Assembly (NCBI GenBank): GCA_028288995.1
Contig: JAQGHF010000003.1
Coordinates: 305,292-369,291, forward strand
Source of the DNA: Candidatus Saccharimonadota bacterium
Lineage (GTDB): Bacteria; Patescibacteriota; Saccharimonadia; Saccharimonadales; Saccharimonadaceae
Length of the DNA: 64,000 bases
Direction of reading: 5' to 3'
Positions 52,140 to 61,404 of the stretch are shown here, piece after piece. The translations under genes and the position numbers were made by a program. The notes beneath the pieces were generated by a model, which was not told where the DNA came from, did not search any database, and worked only from the letters and a program-made list of their open reading frames with translations. How positions within the stretch are numbered: position 1 is the stretch's first letter; each line of letters starts with the position of its first letter.

Positions 52140-54719
52140 ATGGACGACGAAGAGATTTTTGATTCAGAAACGTTTGACGCTGCAAGTGCAGCGGATGAGA
52201 ACCTTGCCGTCACACCCGATGGAGAGATCATCATTGCGCCACAAACTCACTCTCGTATAGTCGAGAACCTCTCTGTTGAGAACGTGATGGAAGACAGCTT
52301 CCTTCGTTACTCAATGAGCGTGATCGTTGATCGTGCACTGCCTGACGTTCGTGATGGGCTGAAGCCGGTGCACCGGCGTATTCTGTACTCAATGGGTGAG
52401 CAAAACCTACGACCAACAGGTCGTTTCTTGAAGAGTGCACGTATTATCGGAGACGTGATGGGTAAGTACCATCCACATGGTGACTCATCTATCTATATGG
52501 CGATGGTTCGTCTGGCTCAAGATTGGGTACTCCGCTATCCGCTTGTGAATGGACAGGGTAACTTCGGCTCGATGGACGGAGATCCACCAGCTGCAAACCG
52601 TTACACCGAGGCTCGCCTTGGTCGTGCGGGTAATGAACTACTTGAAGACCTTGATAAAGATACTGTTGATTTTCGCGATAACTACGATGGATCTGAACAA
52701 GAACCATCAGTGTTGCCTGCGCGTCTTCCGAACCTTCTACTGAACGGACAGGTTGGTATCGCGGTTGGTATGGCAACAAACATTCCGCCACACAACTTGG
52801 GCGAATTAGTTGATGCAACCATCCACTTAATTGATAACTCTGACGCAACTGTCGAAGACTTAATGCAGTTCGTGAAGGGCCCAGATTTCCCAACTGGAGC
52901 GATCGTGTATGGCGGCGCGCCAATGCGCCAAGCGTACCAAACTGGACGCGGAAGTGTTGTAATTCGTGCCGTTACTACGATCGAAGAAACCAAAAAAGGA
53001 CGTAGTCAAATCGTGGTGACGGAGATGCCTTATGGTGTAAATAAAGCAACGCTTATTGAGAAAATTGCTGACCTCCACAAGGATAAAAAGATTGTGATTA
53101 GCGATCTTCGCGACGAAAGTGCGCGTGGTGCAGTCCGTGTTGTGATTGAGCTTCGCAAGGACTCATACCCAAAGAAGATTTTGAACCAATTGTTCAAGAT
53201 GACGGCACTCCAAACGAGTTTTCATTACAACATGCTTGCGCTTGTTGATGGAATTCAGCCACGTATTCTTGGTCTTCAAGAGATCCTTCGTGAGTTCATA
53301 AAGCACCGCCAAATCGTTATTCGTCGTCGTACTGAATTCGAACTAAGGGCAGCGAAAGCTCGGGCTCATATTCTTGAAGGATACAAAATTGCACTCGATC
53401 ATATTGACGAAGTGATTGCGTTGATTCGTGCAAGCCAAACCAGCGAGATCGCACAGGCGGGACTCCAGGAAAAATTCAAGCTTTCCGAGATCCAAGCACA
53501 GGCAATTCTTGCCATGCAACTCCGTCGATTGGTTGGTTTGGAGCGTGACAAGATTGAGCAAGAACTTGCTGAACTCTTGAAGCTGATTGCCGAACTTGAG
53601 CGAATTCTTGGCGACGAGAACGAAATTCTTCGCATCATTAAAGAAGAACTGCTTGAATCAAAAGAGAAGTTTGGTGACGCAAGGCGTTCAAAGATTATGC
53701 CAAATGAACTAGGTAAGTTTAGCGACGAGGAACTCATTCCTGAAGAAGATTCTGTTATATTACTTACAACAGAGAATTATATTAAGCGTACGCTTGTCAG
53801 TGAATACCGACGTCAAAATCGTGGCGGTAAAGGCAAGCGCGGTATGACCACAAAGGAAGAGGATGTCATTGATCAACTCATTCCTGCCAGTACACACGAC
53901 TACCTATTATTCTTCACCAACAAGGGACGTATCTTCCGCCTTAAGGCATACGAAGTACCGGCTGCATCCTTGGCGGCCAAGGGCGTTGCGGCGGTAAACC
54001 TGCTTGCGCTCCAGCCAGAAGAAAAAATTACTTCAATCATTCGACACGAGAAAGATTCGAAGGATGATGGCTACCTATTCATGGCAACTATTAAGGGAAC
54101 TGTGAAGAAAACACCGTTTAAGGATTACGCAAATATTCGTACAAACGGACTCATTGCGATCAAGCTCGATGATGGCGACGAACTACGTTGGATCAAGAAA
54201 ACGACAGGCGAGAATGATGTAATCATCTCAACATCTGCCGGTCAAGCGATCCGATTTGGTGAAGCAGACGCCCGTCCAATGGGTCGATCTGCACGTGGAG
54301 TTCGTGGAGTTCGCCTCCGTCCTAATGACAGTGTTGTTGGTATGGACATCGTTGCGAACAACGAAGGTAACCTCTTGGTTATTAGTGAAAATGGCTACGG
54401 AAAAGTAACGAAAGCAGCTAACTTCCCATCTCACAAACGTGGTGGTGTTGGTATTAAAGCCGCGATCGTGACTGCCAAAACCGGTCCAATTGTCGCGGTT
54501 CGCTCACTTGAAGCTGACACGGCCGAGATTCTTCTTATATCTAATAAGGGCCAAGCGATCCGTGTTGGTCTGAAGGACGTACCGGTGCTTGGACGAACGA
54601 CACAGGGTGTTCGTATTATGCGAACCGGTGAGAATGACAAGGTGTCTTCATTTGGATTCGTTCCTGAACAGGCAGCCGTTGAAGAGGAAGATGAAGAAGT
54701 AGAAGAGGTGAAAGCATAG
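52140..54719 (+). CDS. gyrA: DNA gyrase subunit A
   Basis: An 859-aa protein with a ~33-residue acidic N-terminal extension. The catalytic Tyr155 (E. coli 122) is in [10 protein letters not shown]; the winged-helix region reads [20 protein letters not shown]. The GyrA box appears as [10 protein letters not shown], supporting gyrase rather than topoisomerase IV, and six pinwheel blades follow. Quinolone-contact positions are Ser116 (equivalent to 83) and Met120 (equivalent to 87, usually Asp or Glu). It cuts and rejoins DNA with GyrB. An acidic tail ([12 protein letters not shown]) ends it. The TAG shares a base with the GTG of the next gene. Confidence 0.96.
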   Translation: MDDEEIFDSETFDAASAADENLAVTPDGEIIIAPQTHSRIVENLSVENVMEDSFLRYSMSVIVDRALPDVRDGLKPVHRRILYSMGEQNLRPTGRFLKSARIIGDVMGKYHPHGDSSIYMAMVRLAQDWVLRYPLVNGQGNFGSMDGDPPAANRYTEARLGRAGNELLEDLDKDTVDFRDNYDGSEQEPSVLPARLPNLLLNGQVGIAVGMATNIPPHNLGELVDATIHLIDNSDATVEDLMQFVKGPDFPTGAIVYGGAPMRQAYQTGRGSVVIRAVTTIEETKKGRSQIVVTEMPYGVNKATLIEKIADLHKDKKIVISDLRDESARGAVRVVIELRKDSYPKKILNQLFKMTALQTSFHYNMLALVDGIQPRILGLQEILREFIKHRQIVIRRRTEFELRAAKARAHILEGYKIALDHIDEVIALIRASQTSEIAQAGLQEKFKLSEIQAQAILAMQLRRLVGLERDKIEQELAELLKLIAELERILGDENEILRIIKEELLESKEKFGDARRSKIMPNELGKFSDEELIPEEDSVILLTTENYIKRTLVSEYRRQNRGGKGKRGMTTKEEDVIDQLIPASTHDYLLFFTNKGRIFRLKAYEVPAASLAAKGVAAVNLLALQPEEKITSIIRHEKDSKDDGYLFMATIKGTVKKTPFKDYANIRTNGLIAIKLDDGDELRWIKKTTGENDVIISTSAGQAIRFGEADARPMGRSARGVRGVRLRPNDSVVGMDIVANNEGNLLVISENGYGKVTKAANFPSHKRGGVGIKAAIVTAKTGPIVAVRSLEADTAEILLISNKGQAIRVGLKDVPVLGRTTQGVRIMRTGENDKVSSFGFVPEQAAVEEEDEEVEEVKA

Positions 54720-55153
54720 TGCATCTCTTGTCACCGTACATCCTGGCTGCTGTACTCTCATGGCTTGTCGCACAGGGACTAAAGTATCTCTTTGCAACTG
54801 TGAAAGGTAAGAAGCTCGGCTCTATGCGCCAGCTCTACCTGTCAGGGGGTATGCCGAGTGCACATAGTGCATCAGTCGTTGCCTTATTAGTAGTGATCGG
54901 ATTCAAAGACGGCGTTAACTCTGCCGTCTTTGGTCTGGCACTTCTTTTTGCTGCAGTTATTATGTATGACGCCATCATGGTGCGTCGCTCATCTGGTGAA
55001 CAGGGTGTCGCGCTGAGGTGGCTGTTCCATCATTTGAACCTTACGCCCGACGCACCGTTCCGCACAGCGAAGGGGCATCTACCAAGGGAAGTTGTTGGTG
55101 GTGCGATCGTTGGGCTCGCCATTGGGCTTGTAGTATACTTCGCAACAGTTTAG
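54719..55153 (+). CDS. Divergent PAP2-family membrane protein
   Basis: A 144-aa protein from GTG 54719, overlapping the gyrA stop by one base. Helices with SGGMPSAHSASVVALL and the family pattern (YDAIMVRRSSGEQG, GHLPREVVGGAIVGL) match the divergent PAP2 group (YuiD-like). These may dephosphorylate a lipid phosphate, but activity is not established for the group. It forms the end of the gyrBA operon; the rRNA promoter follows after 38 bases. Confidence 0.88.
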   Translation: MHLLSPYILAAVLSWLVAQGLKYLFATVKGKKLGSMRQLYLSGGMPSAHSASVVALLVVIGFKDGVNSAVFGLALLFAAVIMYDAIMVRRSSGEQGVALRWLFHHLNLTPDAPFRTAKGHLPREVVGGAIVGLAIGLVVYFATV

Positions 55154-55191
55154 TTAACGCCTGTATTTCGTAAGAAAGTCCGATTTTATTA

Positions 55192-55411
55192 TTGACGCGC
55201 TAACAGATATGGCGTATGATTATCAGAGTCTGGTCGCACAAGTGCCTATAAAAGCAAACTATGCCACCCCAAGTACCAACGTGGAGTTGATTACAAAGAC
55301 AAAGATCTTTGACAATTTAGTAGTGCAAATCAAGAAGCTATTCGTATTTATATGAATAGCTTCAAACGTCAAGTTTATGTTTGAGTCTATATGTTTTGAA
55401 AATAGAAACAT
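55192..55411 (+). promoter_or_regulatory. 16S rRNA promoter and processing leader
   Basis: TTGACG (55192-55197), 17 bases, TATGAT (55215-55220), the best promoter in the window. The ~185-base leader contains 55317-55333, which is exactly complementary to 57067-57083 beyond the 3' end of 16S. This 17-bp stem would enclose the whole 16S RNA, the usual RNase III processing stem. Confidence 0.85.
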
Positions 55412-56922
<1,511 letters not shown>

Positions 56923-57066
56923 TAGGGAGAGTTATGCCAGCAATTCGAGTAATCAATTGCTGAAGCTAGGTCGGTCCTTTTGTTGTGTTGAGCTTACACA
57001 AGAATGAAGTTCCAGTTTATCTGGAACAGGACTAAGTTCAAAAAAATCTCAGGATAGAGATTGACG

Positions 57067-57127
57067 TTGATTTGCACTACTAAGTTGTTAAGACTACTAA
57101 GAGCCTCCGAGTAATCGGAGGTTTTTT
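57067..57127 (+). terminator. 3' processing stem and terminator of the 16S transcript
   Basis: 57067-57083 pairs with the leader (55317-55333). Twenty bases later CCTCCGA (57104-57110) and TCGGAGG (57115-57121) with loop GTAA and TTTTTT form a terminator, so 16S is transcribed alone, without tRNAs or 23S. Confidence 0.92.
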
Positions 57128-57143
57128 GTATATACTGAGTACC

Positions 57144-58223
57144 ATGAATATTCAAGAGTTACGTGAGTATCGCTTAACCCAACAGGGGATTGTTCGCTCT
57201 GGAAAGCGGACGCCACTCGAGGTTATCGAGTCTTTGGGGGCAATGCAGGGCCAGGATTACCACGGAAGTATATGGGCTATTGGGCTTCGAACAGGGTTAA
57301 CTCAGGCAGAAATCATTAAGGCTATCGAGAACTATGAGGTTATTCGCACATGGCCACAACGCGGGACACTCCATTTCGTGCCTCCGCTGGATGCACGCTG
57401 GATGGTAGGTATATCGGCCGATCGCCTCATAAAAGGTGCGGCGCAACGACGAGTGTCGCTTAAACTAGACGATTCACATTTCGTAAAGGCTGAAAAAACA
57501 GTAAAGAGTATTCTTACTAATGGAAAGCTGGTGTCGAGACCGGTGTTGATCGCAGCACTTGAACATGTAGGTGTCGCAACTGCCGATGGACGCGCCTATC
57601 ATATTATCTGGGACCTTTCACAAAGAGGTATTCTGTTTGTTGGTGCGATGGATGGAAAGCAGCCAACGTATGGGCTGATCGAGGAGACATTCCGAAATAA
57701 CACCGTTATTTCTCGAGAGGAGGGTATTATACTGCTCACGAAGCGCTACTTCCTGAGTCATGGGCCTGCGACACTTCAGGATTTTGCTTGGTGGTCGGGG
57801 CTCACGATGAAAGATGTTCGTTTTGGATTAAGTGAGAATGAAACGTTGTTACAGAGGGTACTCATTGAGGGTCGGGACTATTGGTTCGACAAGTCAGCGA
57901 AAATCAGCGCTAGCAGTATTCAGATTGCATATCTGTTGCCTGGGTTTGATGAATACTTTCTAGGATATAAAGACCGCAGTGCGATTATCGATGCCAATAA
58001 TGTTCAAAAGGTAGTACCAGGAAACAACGGTATGTTCAAACCGACGATCGTCATTAATGGTGTGATAGTTGGGACGTGGCAACGAACTATCAAAAAAGAT
58101 AAAGTGATTATTACACTAAGTCCATTTGAGAAACTCTCTGTGAAACAGCGCAAATTAATTAATATTCCCGCAAAGCAGTATAGTGACTTTCTCGAGTTGC
58201 CCGTAGAACTTGAGGTTTTATAG
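57144..58223 (+). CDS. Winged-helix protein of the AlkZ/YcaQ-like family
   Basis: A 359-aa protein. LREYRLTQQGI and ESLGAMQGQDYHGSIWAIGLRT are the family's opening, with the QxQD segment that in AlkZ-type glycosylases includes the catalytic Gln; TWPQRGTLHFVPPLDARWMVG, a repeated winged-helix core, and LLPGFDEYFLGYKDRSAII follow. Members unhook crosslinks or excise alkylated bases; some are uncharacterised. The activity is inferred only. TATACT at 57131-57136 is 7 bases before ATG 57144, immediately after the 16S terminator. Confidence 0.75.
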   Translation: MNIQELREYRLTQQGIVRSGKRTPLEVIESLGAMQGQDYHGSIWAIGLRTGLTQAEIIKAIENYEVIRTWPQRGTLHFVPPLDARWMVGISADRLIKGAAQRRVSLKLDDSHFVKAEKTVKSILTNGKLVSRPVLIAALEHVGVATADGRAYHIIWDLSQRGILFVGAMDGKQPTYGLIEETFRNNTVISREEGIILLTKRYFLSHGPATLQDFAWWSGLTMKDVRFGLSENETLLQRVLIEGRDYWFDKSAKISASSIQIAYLLPGFDEYFLGYKDRSAIIDANNVQKVVPGNNGMFKPTIVINGVIVGTWQRTIKKDKVIITLSPFEKLSVKQRKLINIPAKQYSDFLELPVELEVL

Positions 58224-58224
58224 A

Positions 58225-58527
58225 TTATTTTTTGTGTGAAACGGGTCGACTAATAAGATCGACAATGTAGACGAGGAGCAGTGCAATCAATCCGTAGATA
58301 ATGATGGCGAATAGGGTAGAGAATTCAATGACGAATGAACTCTTAAATACTTCTGTTGGAAAAATCGTACGGAATGGATCAAGAATCGCACCACTAGTCT
58401 GATAGATCCAGTTCACGAAGTCATTACCTGCATTCGCGCCGAATAACTTCAAGATGAAGCGCAGTCCTAGAAATAGCTCCGCTAACCCGAAGGCACCATA
58501 GATAAGTTTTGTTAAGATGTATCGCAT
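58225..58527 (-). CDS. YggT-family membrane protein
   Basis: A 100-aa protein from ATG 58527 behind AGGAG. Two helices (ILTKLIYGAFGLAELFLGLRFILKL and FSTLFAIIIYGLIALLLVYIVDL) enclose WIYQTSGAILDPFRTIFP, matching the YggT pattern (SxPxxxPFR). YggT proteins are linked to osmotic tolerance, division or plastid biogenesis in different groups; the role here is unknown. It is convergent with the AlkZ-like gene, with one base between the stops. Confidence 0.8.
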   Translation of the reverse strand: MRYILTKLIYGAFGLAELFLGLRFILKLFGANAGNDFVNWIYQTSGAILDPFRTIFPTEVFKSSFVIEFSTLFAIIIYGLIALLLVYIVDLISRPVSHKK

Positions 58528-58603
58528 ATCGTATCTCCTAAGTGATAGTTGCTTGTGATCCCAAGTATAGTCCTGTGACGTACCATGTGTAAACCTCCAC
58601 CCC

Positions 58604-58632
58604 TTGCAGAACAAGGTCTTTTAAGCTAGAAT
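58604..58632 (+). promoter_or_regulatory. Promoter of tRNA-Ala and tRNA-Ile
   Basis: TTGCAG (58604-58609), 17 bases, TAGAAT (58627-58632), 22 bases before the mature tRNA-Ala. It shows the tRNA pair is a separate unit. Confidence 0.7.
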
Positions 58633-58654
58633 GGTCAGAGTTCATGGGTCACGT

Positions 58655-58731
58655 GGGGCAATAGCTCAGTTGGCTAGAGCACCTGCTTTGCAAGCAGGGG
58701 GTCCAGGGTTCGAGTCCCTGTTGCTCCACCA
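58655..58731 (+). tRNA. tRNA-Ala(TGC)
   Basis: GGGGCAATAGCTCAGTTGG start, anticodon arm CCTGC-TTTGCAA-GCAGG with anticodon TGC, T-arm CAGGGTTCGAGTCCCTG, acceptor ending TTGCTCC-ACCA. In most bacteria this gene lies between 16S and 23S. Confidence 0.96.
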
Positions 58732-58806
58732 CATGGGGTGAATCTGGCGAAAGTCAGAATCACTCCACCAGAACTAATTTACAATCAAAAAACATCACGT
58801 ATTCGT

Positions 58807-58883
58807 GGGCGATTAGCTCAGCTGGTTAGAGCGCGTCACTGATAATGACGAGGTCGGAGGTTCGAGTCCCTCATCGCCCACCA
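58807..58883 (+). tRNA. tRNA-Ile(GAT)
   Basis: GGGCGATTAGCTCAGCTGG start, anticodon arm GTCAC-TGATAA-TGAC with anticodon GAT, T-arm GGAGGTTCGAGTCCCTC, acceptor ATCGCCC-ACCA. Follows tRNA-Ala by 75 bases in one transcript. Confidence 0.96.
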
Positions 58884-58940
58884 CTACGTGGTGTTTTTTG
58901 TTTTTTGGCTGTAGGCACCTACGTGGTGTGTTTTTTTGTT
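58879..58940 (+). terminator. Tandem terminators after tRNA-Ile
   Basis: CACCAC (58879-58884) pairs with GTGGTG (58888-58893) and is followed by T6G T6; the 5' arm includes the CCA of tRNA-Ile. A second CACC/GGTG hairpin near 58917-58929 with T7 repeats the arrangement. Confidence 0.8.
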
Positions 58941-59010
58941 TTTTAAGCTTATTTGCAAAATATACAGAAAGAGTATACTGAAAGTGTACAAACTAATGGA
59001 GGGGTCAATT

Positions 59011-59562
59011 ATGGCTTCAAAGGAAGTGAGTCAGTTAGCAAATCAGCTTTGGGGGCTGGTTGTGACAGAAGGTGTTTTGGCGATTCTTGCGGGGATCGCT
59101 TTATTATTTTGGCCGTCAGCGTCAGCAGTACTGCTTGTATCACTGTTCGGTCTTTTCGTACTGATCTGGGGAATTGTAGGATCAGTTCGGAGTTTAATTA
59201 GTGTCGGTCGAACAAGAGGGTGGTGGGTACACCTTGTCATCAGCGTTCTACTCGTCGCACTCGGAGTGTATCTACTCCGACACGTCGATGTAAGCTTGGC
59301 GGCGTTCATCCTATTAATTGGATTTACGTTTATTGTTCACGGACTGTTCGATGTCCTTACGGGACTATTCGGTAGAGAATCAGAAATCGGAGATAACAAG
59401 GTACTTCTTGTTGTGCTTGGACTGTTCGGACTTGCTGCCGGAATCATTACACTCGTTCAGCCTGTCGCAAGCGGACTAGCGTTTATCTGGGTTGCCGGTG
59501 TGTACGCACTCGTTTACGGAGTGTTTACATTGGCTTTTGCTATCAAATCGCAACCAGAATAA
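59011..59562 (+). CDS. HdeD/DUF308-family membrane protein
   Basis: A 183-aa protein from ATG 59011 behind GGAGGGG. Six hydrophobic helices in three pairs (GVLAILAGIALLFWPSASAVLL; LVISVLLVALGVYLL; AAFILLIGFTFIVHGLFDVLTG; LLVVLGLFGLAAGIITLVQP) with the repeated G-x-x-x-x-W/xP pattern of the HdeD family, connected with acid or stress response in enterics. Function here is unknown. TTTGCA and TATACT (58952, 58974) form a possible promoter. Ends at a strong terminator. Confidence 0.8.
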   Translation: MASKEVSQLANQLWGLVVTEGVLAILAGIALLFWPSASAVLLVSLFGLFVLIWGIVGSVRSLISVGRTRGWWVHLVISVLLVALGVYLLRHVDVSLAAFILLIGFTFIVHGLFDVLTGLFGRESEIGDNKVLLVVLGLFGLAAGIITLVQPVASGLAFIWVAGVYALVYGVFTLAFAIKSQPE

Positions 59563-59578
59563 AGAAACGACTCTGCAA

Positions 59579-59607
59579 AATAGCACCTCCCCAGGGTGCT
59601 ATTTTTT
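59579..59607 (+). terminator. Rho-independent terminator after the HdeD-like gene
   Basis: AATAGCACC (59579-59587) pairs with GGTGCTATT (59595-59603), loop of 7, then TTTT. Confidence 0.9.
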
Positions 59608-59644
59608 GTCGTATCAATAAAGTGGAGGATGGTATACTTTTGGT

Positions 59645-60172
59645 ATGCACTTATACTTTATTCGTCACGGAGAAAGCACATCGAATTACGGCGATTTAAT
59701 CACGGGTCAGCAAGATGTTCCACTGACAGATCTAGGTCGTTTACAGGCGACTGCCGCAGGACAGACAATTGTCACGCAAGGTATCAAGATTGATTACATT
59801 ATTTGCTCACATTTACAGCGTGCGCATGATACGGCCAAGATCATTGCACGCGAAATTGGGTTTCCTATTGATAAGATTCAAGTAAACGATTTGGTGATTG
59901 AGCGATCATTCGGCACATTAGAAGGTCAGCCAAAAATGAATGCAGGTGCCTTGGACGACGAACTTATTAAAAAGAGTGGCGGGGAACTTGATCCGGAAAT
60001 TCGTGAACGAGCGCAAAAACTGCTCGATTCTTTAAAAGGCACGAAAGGGAATGTGCTTATTGTGTCGCATACTGGCTTTGGCCGACGCCTGCGTGCCGTT
60101 GTTGAAGGAATTCCAACACAGTATAGCCATAACTTCAAGAATGCTCACCTTACTGATCTGGGAGAGCTGTAG
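59645..60172 (+). CDS. Histidine phosphatase (phosphoglycerate mutase-like)
   Basis: A 175-aa protein. YFIRHGEST carries the phosphorylated His; the second Arg is in SHLQRAHDTA; the proton donor Glu is in VIERSFGTLEG; the second His is in IVSHTGFGRRL. The short length and motif pattern fit the broad phosphatase branch rather than glycolytic dPGM. The substrate is unknown. TGG-TATACT at 59630-59638 ends 6 bases before the ATG, so it is probably leaderless. The next gene follows without a gap. Confidence 0.85.
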   Translation: MHLYFIRHGESTSNYGDLITGQQDVPLTDLGRLQATAAGQTIVTQGIKIDYIICSHLQRAHDTAKIIAREIGFPIDKIQVNDLVIERSFGTLEGQPKMNAGALDDELIKKSGGELDPEIRERAQKLLDSLKGTKGNVLIVSHTGFGRRLRAVVEGIPTQYSHNFKNAHLTDLGEL

Positions 60173-60637
60173 ATGGATCACGAACATTTTTTCGAGGAAG
60201 CTCGTAAAACAGCCACGATGGCGACCTGTAATCAGGCGCATTGTGGATCAGTAATCGTCTCGCAAAACGGACAGATTATCGGAAGAGGTTATAATGCACC
60301 GCCACAAGGTGATGAGTCACAGCGTATGTGTGATGTTGAATTTCACTCAAAAAAGAAACCAAATTCGGATAAAACTTGCTGCGTGCATGCCGAGTGGAAT
60401 GCAATTATCGACGCTTTGAAACACCACGGGGATAAGGTTGATGGTTCGACGCTCTACTTTATGCGCGTCAACGAAAAGAATGAACGTACCGGCGCAGGCG
60501 TACCTTGGTGCACGGTATGTAGCCGTTTGGCGCTTGAAAGTGGTATTGCTGAGTTTGGATTGTGGCAAGAGGGCGAAGGTCCAAAAATGTTTGATACCAG
60601 TACGTATAACCTTGAATCGTACGCTTTCTATAACTAA
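60173..60637 (+). CDS. Cytidine/deoxycytidylate deaminase-family protein
   Basis: A 154-aa zinc deaminase. CVHAEWNAIIDAL provides HAE (zinc His and catalytic Glu); VPWCTVCSRLALESGI provides PCxxC-type PWCTVC. The N-terminal GSVIVSQNGQIIGRGYNAPPQG and the cysteine-bearing insertion resemble dCMP deaminases (ComEB-like), so dCMP to dUMP is plausible. ATG directly follows the TAG of the phosphatase gene. Together the two may act in nucleotide salvage. Confidence 0.85.
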   Translation: MDHEHFFEEARKTATMATCNQAHCGSVIVSQNGQIIGRGYNAPPQGDESQRMCDVEFHSKKKPNSDKTCCVHAEWNAIIDALKHHGDKVDGSTLYFMRVNEKNERTGAGVPWCTVCSRLALESGIAEFGLWQEGEGPKMFDTSTYNLESYAFYN

Positions 60638-60648
60638 TGTATAAAAAA

Positions 60649-60676
60649 TAGAGCCCCGCATTGCTGCGAGGCTCTA
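60649..60676 (-). terminator. Terminator of the GC-rich small gene
   Basis: TAGAGCCCCGCA (60649-60660) and TGCGAGGCTCTA (60665-60676) pair with one mismatch around TTGC. On the minus strand it is followed by T6, so it ends the 60705-60962 gene; it may also stop the deaminase transcript. Confidence 0.85.
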
Positions 60677-60704
60677 CCGTGGAGCTTCGAGCAGCGATGC
60701 AGGG

Positions 60705-60962
60705 CTAGTCGTCCTTATCGATGATCTTCTTGGTGATCGAGTATGCCGCAATGAGCGGCGCTCCGACCACGGCGATGAAGATCAGGTAGCCGAACCAGTC
60801 ACCGGCCTTGGGGGCCGCGAGAATGGTCTGGTTCGACCACACGAACAGGATCAACAGGATGATGCAGGTCGTTCCTGCGCCTGCCAGCCAGATGCCCGCG
60901 ATTGCGAGCCCTGCGCCAACAGAGAGGGTGGAACTGGTTTTTGCTTCAGTTTCAGTTGTCAT
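60705..60962 (-). CDS. Small GC-rich two-helix membrane protein
   Basis: An 85-aa protein. A Thr/Ser/Glu-rich start (MTTETEAKTSSTL) is followed by two helices (AGLAIAGIWLAGAGTTCIILLILFVW; GYLIFIAVVGAPLIAAYSI) and a charged end (TKKIIDKDD). No family recognised. AGGAG precedes the ATG. Codons favour G/C in third position far more than neighbours, as in the other lone minus-strand gene at 24118-24633; both are bordered by hairpins. Transfer from a GC-rich organism, perhaps an actinobacterial host, is possible. Confidence 0.65.
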   Translation of the reverse strand: MTTETEAKTSSTLSVGAGLAIAGIWLAGAGTTCIILLILFVWSNQTILAAPKAGDWFGYLIFIAVVGAPLIAAYSITKKIIDKDD

Positions 60963-61061
60963 AAGAGACTCCTTGGATAGAAAGGGCGATACAAATGTAT
61001 GCGCATACTATAACAGATTCTACTAATTTGGCAAAGTAGTAAAATAACTTGTCAAAACCTC

Positions 61062-61404
61062 TTGCAAAAACAGATTGAAACGAGTATAGTTAACTCTTAG
61101 TTAAGCGTACGTTCTCCTGATTATTTCAAGAACCTCTGGCGATAGAAATTAAAGAGTTATCGTGCGAGGTTCTCTTTATTGCAAAAAATACAGCAGATAT
61201 TACTGGACGACGAAGGGTCGCGGTGATAAGATCGGAAAGCTTGAGTGCGGACAGGACCCACATGTATGTGAGTTGAAATGCGCCCTCAAGAGGTGAGAGC
61301 AAGCAATTTAACAATTTGATTGTAAGAAAATTTTTTAATAGATTGACGGCAAGTAATTGTAATAATGGTTATTACCAATTACTAGTTAAGTCAATGCATA
61401 AAAA
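61062..61404 (+). promoter_or_regulatory. 23S rRNA promoter and leader
   Basis: TTGCAA (61062-61067), 17 bases, TATAGT (61085-61090). The ~300-base leader has a strong hairpin (AGAACCTC at 61128-61135 with GAGGTTCT near 61166-61173 and an inner GCGATA/TATCG). AT-rich sequence just before 61405 probably forms the 5' arm of the 23S processing stem, whose partner lies outside the window. No gene is seen in this stretch. Confidence 0.75.
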
